Origin: Gammaproteobacteria bacterium | GTDB taxonomy: Bacteria; Pseudomonadota; Gammaproteobacteria; Steroidobacterales; Steroidobacteraceae | DNA: 19,647 nucleotides | Assembly: GCA_003162555.1 (NCBI GenBank) | Contig: PMNQ01000259.1 | Coordinates: 1-19,647 of the forward strand | Reading direction: 5' to 3' | Shown here: positions 1-7,556 of the stretch, piece by piece | Layout of the letters: each line of letters opens with the position of its first letter | How positions within the stretch are numbered: the first letter of the stretch is position 1 | The notes under the pieces: generated by a model | What the model was told of the DNA's origin: nothing | Databases searched by the model: none | Seen by the model: only the letters and a program-made list of their open reading frames with translations | Made by a program: the position numbers and the translations under genes

Positions 1-415
1 TGGGCCCGAAGCGTGCCGAGAGGCGTCCGGACAGGATCCCGAGGACGAACATCGCGATCCCGGACGGCAGCAGGATCAGCCCCGACTTGGTGATGCTCGC
101 TCCGAAGCCGTACCCGGCAGACGCCGGCGTCTGCACGAACTCGGGGAGGAACGCGAAGGTGGCGTACATCCCGACGCCGACGAGCAGGCCGACGAGGTTC
201 GTGGTCCACACGGCGTGCAGCCGCATCATCCGCATGTCGATCATCGGGGACTTCGAGCGGATCTCGACCACCAGCCAGACACCCGCGACGACCACGGCGG
301 TGACGAGCAGGCCCACGACCTTCGCCGAGAGCCAACCCCAGACCGGCGCCTGGCTGATGGCGACGAGCAGCGCCACCAGCCACAGGGCGCCCAGCGATCC
401 TTTGCGCGTAGTCAT
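1..415 (-). pseudogene. Internal fragment of a DHA2-type MFS multidrug exporter (foreign-looking, truncated)
   Basis: The minus strand from the ATG at 415 is open for 138 codons to the window edge. It reads as alternating hydrophobic helices with MFS drug-exporter hallmarks: WGWLSAKVVG, then a short loop SPMIDMRMMR, then TNLVGLLVGVGMYATF, then VQTPASAGYGFGAS and a helix followed by GRLSARFGP. In 14-helix EmrB/QacA-like (DHA2) transporters this stretch is the middle of the protein (roughly helices 7-10). An ATG here would therefore lack the first half of the transporter. Codons after the sixth end almost always in G or C, with only about six A/T-ending codons in the remaining 132, which is actinobacterial in style and unlike the neighbouring porin gene. 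The ATG overlaps the porin stop codon (TGATG), but I read this as a coincidence at a join rather than true coupling. It could alternatively be a transferred gene remnant. I am confident of the family and less sure of the origin. Confidence 0.75.
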
Positions 416-417
416 CA
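396..417. other. Putative chimeric or recombination junction
   Basis: The porin gene ends normally at its TGA (415-417) after a C-terminal Phe, and the reading frame immediately beyond it is mid-MFS-transporter sequence. Three of the first six codons of that frame end in A or T (ACT, AAA, GGA) and the next ~130 almost never do, so the change in composition falls at about 398-415. No terminator or intergenic spacer separates the two. A contig assembly or library chimera is the simplest explanation, with a genuine recombination scar as the alternative. Confidence 0.55.
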
Positions 418-2871
418 GAATCCGATGCGGTAAGCCAGGCTCACATAGTAGCGCTTTGTATTCTGCGTCTGCAGTATGGAGTCGCGCTTGCCAAGCTGTC
501 CGCCGGCCTCGAATTGCAGCAGGCGTCGCCCGTGCTGGTAATCGAGCAGCACCGAGGGCAGAAACGACAGCTCGGTGCTGCCGTCGCTCGCCAGCTGGCG
601 ATGATCGATCGTCAGTCGCGGGCCCAGGCGCCAGTCGCCGCCGACAGGAACGCGTGTCGTCGCGGCCAGCGTGGCGATCTTGCCGGTCTCGGTATCTGCG
701 TAGGCCACGCTCAGAACATTGAAATCGCCGGTGCGCCAGAGATTTGAGCCATAGATCTGTGCCTGGTACGCCAGGGTCAGGCCGGTGCCCGGCTGCGCAG
801 GCACCCCGCCCGAGGCCGGCGTGGCAGCGATCTTCGCGGCGTCGACGGTTGCAGAAAACTGGAAACGTTGCCCCAGCGGCCGCGTGGCCGTCAGGCTGTA
901 GTTGGACGAGACCGCCGTGCGATCGCGCGCGTACTGCAGAATCTCGTCATCCGTGAACACCGTCTGCAGATCGGTGATGCTCGTGGCATTCTGGCCGATC
1001 AGCGCATTGCGCAGCGAAATCACCGGCGCATTGCGCTGCTCGGCGTCGAAGCTCAGGCTCCACCGATCCGGCAACTGCACGGTTCCCAGCAACGCCGCGG
1101 CGTTCAGTGATTTGAAATACACGTCATAGTCATACAGCACGGTCAGCGAGCTGCGTGGCAGGAGCAGGCGCGCCTCGAAGCCGGTGCCGCGCCGGTCGGT
1201 CAGTCCATCGAAACGCTGCTGCGCGAAGAACACGCTGGCGTCCCAGTGCGCACCCGGGCGTGCATACGGAATGGCCAAGGCCCAGAAACTGCGCTGCCGC
1301 TGGATGCCGCCGTTGGTCCGCTCCACGGGATACCCTGCCGCCACGTTCAGGCCCAGCGATGGCAGCATCTGCCACGAGGCAAAAGCGCCGTCGAAAGTGC
1401 CCAGCACGCCGCCGCTGTTCTGCGACTGGCGGCCAACGCGCGTCAACAGCCCCCACTGGCGGTCGGCCAATTCGAACGAAGCCACACTGATCCGCTTGGT
1501 GGAATCGTCGGCGCTGGTCGCGGAACTGCCGGCAAAATTCTTGGCATAACCCGCGCTGATGCGCACGGTCATGTCGAAGCGCTCGCCGCGCCGTTTCGCC
1601 AGCACATCGACATCGCTGTAGAGCGAATTCTGCTGCTGCGTCTGGCTGCCGTTGGGGACCACCGCAGAGCCGGGGCTGGCCGTGTTGCTGACGGTGGTGC
1701 CATCATAGCGGTACATCTGCGCAACGCCGCCGTTGACGCTCCAGCCCCCGGCTGCCGCGCTGCCACCGCCGGTGCCGGTGCGCGCACTGGTCGATGCAGC
1801 ACGAAGCGTGACCAGTCGCCGCGTGATGCGCTCGGCCGCCTCACCGGCAGGATAGCGTCGCAGGTACTCTTCGTATTCCGCCTTGGCATGCGCCAGCTGC
1901 CCCGAGCGCTCGCGCGCCAGGCCCAGCAATTCCTGCATTGCGGCGCGCTGCGGAAACTCGGGCTGCCGTTGCAGCCTGGTCAGCGCCGTGATCGCCGCCG
2001 GATAGTTGCGCGCCGCCATGGCGGCGCGTGCGTCGGCCACCAGAGTCGCAAGGGCGGCCGGATCAAGGGCGGGATCCGCGCCGATCCTCTCGACCGCGGG
2101 CAGCACTTCGCCTCCGCTGCCGCCGGCCGCCGATGTCGTCTCGTCGCCAATCGCCAGCCAGGCGCGCGGATAGTCGCTCAGCGCCAGGTTGAGCATGCGG
2201 TCCGCGTCGCTGCGCTTGTCGTACGGACCCGCGCGCAGCCGATACCAGGTCTGCTCGTCCACCAGCGCCTGGCTGACAAATACCGGCGCGTGCAGCCGGT
2301 CGCGCGCCAGCTGCAGGGCCTCGGGCGGGAAATCCTTGGGCTGCGACTCCAGGTTGACCGCGTAGGTCGTCACTGGTCCTGCCGGCTCGTTGATCATCAC
2401 CTTGCCGCGGCCGCGGGCACGATCGATCAATCGCACGCGCAGCCCGCGCGGATCGACGCCCTGAGCCAGCACGTAGCGCTCGCCCTTGCGGAAATCGAAC
2501 ACCAGCGTGATCTGTCCGGGCACGTCGGATTCCACCCGTGCCGCATCGATGATGTGTGCGCCGCCCGAAATCGGCGGCAGCTCGCCCAGGATCTGCGTGC
2601 CTGGGGCGAGCTGACAGTCACCCAGCGGCTGCAGCTGGATGCGCAGCTCCTTCGACTCGGCTGCGGGCTGGTGCATGATGTAACGCAGCGAGCACGTGAA
2701 CTGCACCACCACGTCGGCCTGATCGTCGTGGTCCTCGACTTCGATGACATCGACGAAGCGCCCGGGTCCGGCGCCGGTGATCTGCGCCAGCGCCGACGGG
2801 CTGAAGCCCAGCGAGGAAATCAGTACAAAGCCCAGCGACGCGACTGCGGCGCTAGTGCTTGAACGCGGCAT
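415..2871 (-). CDS. Outer-membrane beta-barrel (PCC3-type porin) with AMIN-like, SPOR and TPR-like periplasmic domains
   Basis: This 818-residue protein starts with a Sec signal peptide (1-29, cleavage near SALA/QITG). Residues ~38-150 form a beta-rich AMIN-like domain containing two cysteines (C60, C86) that could form a disulfide. Residues ~166-242 look like a SPOR domain (YAVNLESQ ... TWYRLRAGPYDKRSDA), a fold that binds denuded peptidoglycan. Residues ~268-358 are TPR-like helices. After a Gly/Ser linker, residues ~376-818 are alternating polar and aromatic strands ending in YRIGF, the usual C-terminal Phe of outer-membrane barrels. The ATG lies inside the last codons of the giant cytochrome gene, a 20-base overlap, so the two are probably co-translated. 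By position and family this is the channel in which a multiheme cytochrome would be seated to carry electrons across the outer membrane (PCC3-like). The barrel assignment is strong; electron conduit function is inferred from context. Confidence 0.85.
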   Translation of the reverse strand: MPRSSTSAAVASLGFVLISSLGFSPSALAQITGAGPGRFVDVIEVEDHDDQADVVVQFTCSLRYIMHQPAAESKELRIQLQPLGDCQLAPGTQILGELPPISGGAHIIDAARVESDVPGQITLVFDFRKGERYVLAQGVDPRGLRVRLIDRARGRGKVMINEPAGPVTTYAVNLESQPKDFPPEALQLARDRLHAPVFVSQALVDEQTWYRLRAGPYDKRSDADRMLNLALSDYPRAWLAIGDETTSAAGGSGGEVLPAVERIGADPALDPAALATLVADARAAMAARNYPAAITALTRLQRQPEFPQRAAMQELLGLARERSGQLAHAKAEYEEYLRRYPAGEAAERITRRLVTLRAASTSARTGTGGGSAAAGGWSVNGGVAQMYRYDGTTVSNTASPGSAVVPNGSQTQQQNSLYSDVDVLAKRRGERFDMTVRISAGYAKNFAGSSATSADDSTKRISVASFELADRQWGLLTRVGRQSQNSGGVLGTFDGAFASWQMLPSLGLNVAAGYPVERTNGGIQRQRSFWALAIPYARPGAHWDASVFFAQQRFDGLTDRRGTGFEARLLLPRSSLTVLYDYDVYFKSLNAAALLGTVQLPDRWSLSFDAEQRNAPVISLRNALIGQNATSITDLQTVFTDDEILQYARDRTAVSSNYSLTATRPLGQRFQFSATVDAAKIAATPASGGVPAQPGTGLTLAYQAQIYGSNLWRTGDFNVLSVAYADTETGKIATLAATTRVPVGGDWRLGPRLTIDHRQLASDGSTELSFLPSVLLDYQHGRRLLQFEAGGQLGKRDSILQTQNTKRYYVSLAYRIGF

Positions 2872-5800
2872 CCATCACCCGGTGATACGGTCCTGGCATC
2901 GGCTTTGCGATCGTGCCCAGCGTCGCGTCCTTGTACACGTGGCAGGCGCCGGTGCAGTTGCGCAGTTCGTTGGCCGTGTATTTCAGGCCATCCAGCGACT
3001 TGGGGTGCAGGTCCGGGCGGAAATCCCTCGCGTGGCAGCCGCCGCAGCTGCCAGCATCCGCAGGGGCGACCCAGGGAATCTGATCAGTGTTCGACGTGTG
3101 GCAGGCCGCGCAGGCCAGCGCCGTGCGATGGTCGCCCGGATACGCGGCAGTGGTGTGCACGAAGTGCAGGACTGACCAGTCCGGATAGCTATGGCAGGTG
3201 GCGCAATCACGCGCCGTGACCATGTGTGTCGGTGTCACGCCCAGTGCGATGCGGTTGTCGTGGCAGCTCGCGCATGTCGCCGTCAGAGTCGTGTGATCAA
3301 GCCGCGCCGGCTTCCAGCCGAGCGTGCCATGGCAGGTATCGCACTGCGCGCTGGTGGGCACATGATTCGCGGGCAACCCGGTCGCGTGGATGGAATCGTG
3401 GCAGCTCCTGCAGGTGTGTGCGGCAATGCTGATGTGATCGAAGCGCGCCGGCGACCACGCGTTGGTCGTATGGCAGGTCTCGCAGCTGCTGCCGCTCGCG
3501 ATATGGTTACCGCCCTTGCCGGTCGCGGTCACACCGTTGTGGCAGCTGGCGCAGCTGCCCTGCACCTGCATGTGGTCGACACGCGTGACCGGCAGCCAGG
3601 CGATGGTCATATGGCAGCTCTCGCAACGGTCGCTGGTTGCCATGTGGTCCGCGCTCTTGCCGATGCCGCTGGTCGGGCCATGGCAGCTCACGCAAGCCGT
3701 GCCGGCCACACGGCGGTGGCTGAAGCCGACGGCCCCGCCACCTACCGACGCGGCTGCGCTCAGCGCCGGTGCCGTGCTGACCGCACCGCTCTTCTGAGCC
3801 GCGCTGGCTGCGGACGCGCCGCGTGCCGCGTACTTGTCACGCGTGGAATGACAGCCGGAACCTCCGCAATCCTGGCCCGCGTGATGATCGCTGCCGTCGC
3901 GCACCCACAGCCGGACGCCACTGTTGGTCTTCCATTTCATGCCGAGCTCGTGGCAGCTCATGCAGGTCATGCCGCGCACCACCGCGTGCTTCATCACGGT
4001 GCCGGCGAAACTCGTGAATACAGTCGGCAGGTGGCACAGTTCGCAGGCGAAGTTCTGCGTGGTGGCATTGGGCGGATTCGTCGGGATATGCCCGGTCGCG
4101 CCCGCAGGCGGCTGTTTGAGCGTCGGCGCCGCCATGTTCGCGAAGCTCAGGCCATAGGCATGGCACTGCATGCAGTTGCTGCTGATGTTCACGTGGTTCA
4201 TGACGTACAGGCTGTAGTCGCCGGTCGTATGGCACAGCGAGCAGTTGTTGGCGTCTGCAGCTGGCAGTGGGATGTGGTTGGCCGGCAGGTCGGTCGCGCC
4301 CTTGAAGCTCGTCGTATTGAAATGGCAGGTCGAGCACTCACCAGTCGCGGCGTGCGCGGTACCATCGGCCTTCAACGCCGGTCGAACCTTGGTCGCGGGC
4401 GTTCCGATCCAGCTCTTGCCCTTCTCATGGCACGTGGAACAAGCCGTCCCGGTGACCAGGCTGTGCACCATCGCCGATGGAGCCGTGCCACTCGCATTGG
4501 TGAAAGCGAAACTGCTGAAGCTGCTGTTTGAATGACAACCCTCGCAGGCGACACCGGCGACGGGCACATGGTTTGCGGGCAGGGTTACCGTGACCTTGGG
4601 CGTTTTGCCGACGTCGGTCTTTCCCGCACCGTGGCAGGTCGCGCAGCCACTCGAGAATCCGGCGTGGTTCATCGGCGGCACGGCATTCGCGATAACAAAC
4701 GTCGTGTAGTTGCCGGCCGTGTGGCAATTCGTGCAGGCGGTGCTGCCGATCGGAATATGCTTGGCCGGCTCCACCACAGTCGACGGTGTGCCGACCCAGC
4801 TCAGGCCCAGCCCGTGGCAGCTGCCGCAGGTCGCGCTGGACACTGCGGCGTGCACCATCGAAGGAGGCGCCGTGCCGCTGGCGTTGGTGAACTTGAATCC
4901 GCCCGGCACGGTGAAATTCGTTTTCGAATGACAGCTCTCGCAGGCCGCAGTACCGAAGGGCACGTGGTTGGCTGGCGGCGCCACCAGCGGCGTAGTCCAG
5001 CTGCCGGCGAACTTGAGGTTGGCCGCGTGGCACTGTGCGCATCCGCTGGCGATGTTGACGTGGTTCATCGTCGCCGTGCTGTAAGTGGACGCATCGAGAT
5101 GACACAGGGCGCAATTGCTGTTGTCGGCCGCTGGCAGCGGTATGTGACCCGCGGGCAAATCGGCCGCGCCCTTGAACGACGTCGTGCTGAAATGGCAGGT
5201 CGAGCACTCACCTGCGGTTACGTGCGCCGTGCCATCGGCCTTGAGGGCGGGACGCACCTTGGTGGCCGGCGTGCCGATGTCGGTCTTGCCTTTCTCGTGG
5301 CAGGTCGAACACACGATCGAGGTCACGACGGTGTGCACCATCGATGGCGGCGCGGTGCCACTGGCATTGCTGAACACAAAGCTGTTGAAGTTGCTGTTCG
5401 AATGGCAGCCTTCGCAGGCGGTATTGCCGGTGGGAATGTGGTTGGCGGGCAGCTTCACCGTGACCTTGGGATTCACGCCCACGTCGGTCTTGCCCGCACC
5501 ATGGCAGGACACGCAACCGCTGGTGAACCCGGCATGGTTCATCGGCGGCACCGCGTTTGGAATCACGAAACTCGCGTAGTTGCCTGCGGTGTGGCAACTG
5601 GTGCAGACCACATTGCCAATGGGAATGTGATTGGCCGGCTCTACCACGGTCGGCGGTGCTCCGACCCAGCTCTGGCCGAGCCCGTGGCAACTGCCGCAGG
5701 CCGCGCTGGCTACGGCGGAGTGCACCATCGCTGGCGGCGCCGTACCGCTGGCATTGCCGAACCTGAAACCGCCCGTCGCAAAACTGCTATTGGAGTGACA

Positions 5801-7549
5801 GCTTTCGCACGCGGCTGTTCCGAAGGGCACGTGGTTTGCCGGCGGCTGGACCAGCGTCGGCGGCGCCATGTTGGCGAAGCTCTTCCCCGCCGCATGACAC
5901 GTGGAGCAGACGCCGCTGACCAGCGCATGGCCTGCCGCAGCCATCGAGTAGGTGGCGAAATTGCTGGCATCCGTGTGGCAGGTGCTGCAATTGGAGCTTG
6001 TGCCATTCGTCAGCGGAATGTGGTTTGCCGGAAAATTTCCCGCACCCTTGAATGTGGTTGTTGACTGATGACAGTCCGAACACTCCCCACTCACCGGGTG
6101 GGTGGCGCCGTTGGATTCGGTGAGTGGCCGCAGCACAGTGGGCGGCACGCCTGGCCAGCCCGTCTTCGTATTCTCGTGGCAACTGGAACATTTGATGCCC
6201 GCGACCGCGGTGTGCACCATGGATGGTGGCGCGGTGCCGCTCTGATTCGCGAACCTGAACGTATCGGTCAGATGGCAGGCACCGCATTCAGCACCGGAAA
6301 GCGGTACGTGCACGGCGGGCAACGTGACTGTCGGCGGCATGCCGATGAAGCTGAGTCCGGTGCCGTGACAGCTCGAACATGCCAGGCTGGCGACGGTCGC
6401 GTGCACCATGGCCGGCGGCGCAGTACCGCTGGCATTGGTAAACGAAAAGCCGCCAGGTGAAGTGAAATTCGTCTTCGAGTGGCAGCTTTCGCAGGCGGCG
6501 CCCGCAAACGCCACATGGTTGGCCGGCGTCGTGACCAGCACCAGCGGCGCCATTTTTGGGAAGCTCAGGCCCGCGGCGTGGCAGAGCGCACAGCCACCGC
6601 TGATCCCGGTGTGATCCATGATCTTCTGCGTGTAGTCGGCCGGATTCTGGTGGCACAAGGTGCACGGCTGCGTGGTCGGGATGTGGCCGGCCGGCTGCAG
6701 GTTGCCGAGCGCGAACGAGACCGTCGATGTATGGCAGCTCCCGCACTCGCCCGTTGTCGGGTGAGCGACGCCCTTGACCGTGACCGGCCGCGTGACGATG
6801 GTCACCCCGAAGAATGACATGCCCTTTTCGTGGCAATCGGCGCACAGGAGCGGCGGAATCACCGCCGGATGGTTCATCGCGGTGCCGGCAAAGCTCACAT
6901 AGTTGGTCGGCGTATGGCAGGCCTCGCAAGGCGCGTTGCCCGGATCAGCCTGGTTGGGCGATACCCCGGTTGGAATGTGCGTCGCGGGTGGACCCTTGGC
7001 GCCCACACCGTTGTGGCAACTCGAACATCCCGTGGTGACGTTGGTGTGATTGAACACCGCGCCCGCCCAGCCGATCGTGGTGTGGCACAGGTTGCATTCC
7101 AGTGAGGTATCGATGTGTCCGGGGCCCTTGCCCTGTGCCTGCACATTGTTGTGACAGCTCGAACAGGCGCCTCGTACCTCCGCGTGATCGAAATTCACTG
7201 CCGGGTTCCAGGCTACCGGCGTATGGCACGCCTCGCAGCGATTCGAACTCAGTATGTGGTTCACGGGTTTCGCCGTGGCGCGCACCGCGGTACCTACGCC
7301 GTGGCAGGCGGCGCAATCCTTCGGTGTGCCCTTGAAGATCGCATTGACGTGGCAGGATTCGCACGGCAGGTCACGATGCTGGCCCAGCAGCTCGAAGCCC
7401 GTGGTCAGGTGATCGAAAGGCGTGCGGTCGGCGGCATGCGTGGCGCCAGTGGGCGCCAGCTGCAGGGCGGCGGCCAGCGCACAGGCCAGCCAGCAGCGCA
7501 GCAGCGGCGCGCCGCGCCGCAGGAATAGAAATCTGTTTGATATGTTCAC
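2852..7549 (-). CDS. Giant multiheme cytochrome c, 48 CxxCH plus two variant heme motifs (PCC3 extracellular-type)
   Basis: This 1565-residue protein has a Sec signal peptide (about 1-39, ending ATHA/AD) and no lipobox. I count 48 CxxCH motifs, plus CGGSGCH (CX4CH, residue ~1228) and CTGACH (CX3CH, residue ~1532), giving up to 50 c-type hemes. Residues ~40-200 (hemes 1-6) carry an FDH...LLGQH start and CSSCHN-type two-heme repeats. Residues ~200-1220 are a tandem array of 7-, 9- and 9-heme modules flanked by partial modules. An Ala/Ser/Gly linker (~1237-1280) separates a C-terminal cap with hemes 39-48 that resembles the N-terminal cap. Many NH, DH, VH and MNH residues between motifs could supply distal ligands for bis-His hemes. 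The start is GTG; GAGG overlaps the upstream stop codon (cgcGAGGTAAc) 9 bases before it and would serve as the ribosome binding site. It lies 7 bases after the 21-heme cytochrome gene and overlaps the porin gene by 20. The likely role is extracellular electron transfer outside the porin; cell-surface location is inferred. Confidence 0.93.
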   Translation of the reverse strand: MNISNRFLFLRRGAPLLRCWLACALAAALQLAPTGATHAADRTPFDHLTTGFELLGQHRDLPCESCHVNAIFKGTPKDCAACHGVGTAVRATAKPVNHILSSNRCEACHTPVAWNPAVNFDHAEVRGACSSCHNNVQAQGKGPGHIDTSLECNLCHTTIGWAGAVFNHTNVTTGCSSCHNGVGAKGPPATHIPTGVSPNQADPGNAPCEACHTPTNYVSFAGTAMNHPAVIPPLLCADCHEKGMSFFGVTIVTRPVTVKGVAHPTTGECGSCHTSTVSFALGNLQPAGHIPTTQPCTLCHQNPADYTQKIMDHTGISGGCALCHAAGLSFPKMAPLVLVTTPANHVAFAGAACESCHSKTNFTSPGGFSFTNASGTAPPAMVHATVASLACSSCHGTGLSFIGMPPTVTLPAVHVPLSGAECGACHLTDTFRFANQSGTAPPSMVHTAVAGIKCSSCHENTKTGWPGVPPTVLRPLTESNGATHPVSGECSDCHQSTTTFKGAGNFPANHIPLTNGTSSNCSTCHTDASNFATYSMAAAGHALVSGVCSTCHAAGKSFANMAPPTLVQPPANHVPFGTAACESCHSNSSFATGGFRFGNASGTAPPAMVHSAVASAACGSCHGLGQSWVGAPPTVVEPANHIPIGNVVCTSCHTAGNYASFVIPNAVPPMNHAGFTSGCVSCHGAGKTDVGVNPKVTVKLPANHIPTGNTACEGCHSNSNFNSFVFSNASGTAPPSMVHTVVTSIVCSTCHEKGKTDIGTPATKVRPALKADGTAHVTAGECSTCHFSTTSFKGAADLPAGHIPLPAADNSNCALCHLDASTYSTATMNHVNIASGCAQCHAANLKFAGSWTTPLVAPPANHVPFGTAACESCHSKTNFTVPGGFKFTNASGTAPPSMVHAAVSSATCGSCHGLGLSWVGTPSTVVEPAKHIPIGSTACTNCHTAGNYTTFVIANAVPPMNHAGFSSGCATCHGAGKTDVGKTPKVTVTLPANHVPVAGVACEGCHSNSSFSSFAFTNASGTAPSAMVHSLVTGTACSTCHEKGKSWIGTPATKVRPALKADGTAHAATGECSTCHFNTTSFKGATDLPANHIPLPAADANNCSLCHTTGDYSLYVMNHVNISSNCMQCHAYGLSFANMAAPTLKQPPAGATGHIPTNPPNATTQNFACELCHLPTVFTSFAGTVMKHAVVRGMTCMSCHELGMKWKTNSGVRLWVRDGSDHHAGQDCGGSGCHSTRDKYAARGASAASAAQKSGAVSTAPALSAAASVGGGAVGFSHRRVAGTACVSCHGPTSGIGKSADHMATSDRCESCHMTIAWLPVTRVDHMQVQGSCASCHNGVTATGKGGNHIASGSSCETCHTTNAWSPARFDHISIAAHTCRSCHDSIHATGLPANHVPTSAQCDTCHGTLGWKPARLDHTTLTATCASCHDNRIALGVTPTHMVTARDCATCHSYPDWSVLHFVHTTAAYPGDHRTALACAACHTSNTDQIPWVAPADAGSCGGCHARDFRPDLHPKSLDGLKYTANELRNCTGACHVYKDATLGTIAKPMPGPYHRVMDAAFKH
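4091..4966 (-). repeat. Internal module 3 of the giant cytochrome (9 hemes, 292 residues)
   Basis: Residues 862-1153, hemes 28-36, beginning HVPFGTAACESCH. It is a close tandem copy of module 2. A partial fourth copy follows (hemes 37-38, CELCHLPTVFTSFAG and CMSCHELGMKW), and a partial copy with hemes 7-11 precedes module 1. Confidence 0.9.
4967..5833 (-). repeat. Internal module 2 of the giant cytochrome (9 hemes, 289 residues)
   Basis: Residues 573-861, hemes 19-27, beginning HVPFGTAACESCH. It shares long near-identical stretches with module 3, including VRPALKADGTAH, SGTAPPSMVH and NAVPPMNHAGF, so the duplication is visible at DNA level as well. Confidence 0.9.
5834..6517 (-). repeat. Internal module 1 of the giant cytochrome (7 hemes, 228 residues)
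   Basis: Residues 345-572, from HVAFAGAACESCH to the residue before the next HVPFGTAACESCH. It holds hemes 12-18. It aligns with modules 2 and 3 but lacks the two-heme insert (the AGNY...PPMNHAGF...CHGAGKTDVG segment) found in both of them. Confidence 0.85.
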
Positions 7550-7556
7550 GGGGTAG

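Noticed and set aside
1246..2862. 538-codon plus-strand open frame opposite the porin
   Set aside because: Composition is Arg/Ala/His-rich with no domain, and it covers almost exactly the porin gene on the other strand, so it is a shadow frame.
3191..6064. Two long plus-strand open frames (3191-4531 and 4532-6064) opposite the giant cytochrome
   Set aside because: They are antisense to a gene with 48 heme motifs and a signal peptide, are low-complexity His/Arg/Ala-rich, and exist because GC-rich repeated codons leave few stops on the other strand.
4091..6517. Regular repeats that could suggest a CRISPR array or satellite DNA
   Set aside because: The period is ~230-290 residues of coding sequence in frame, with heme motifs, so these are protein modules rather than a CRISPR array.
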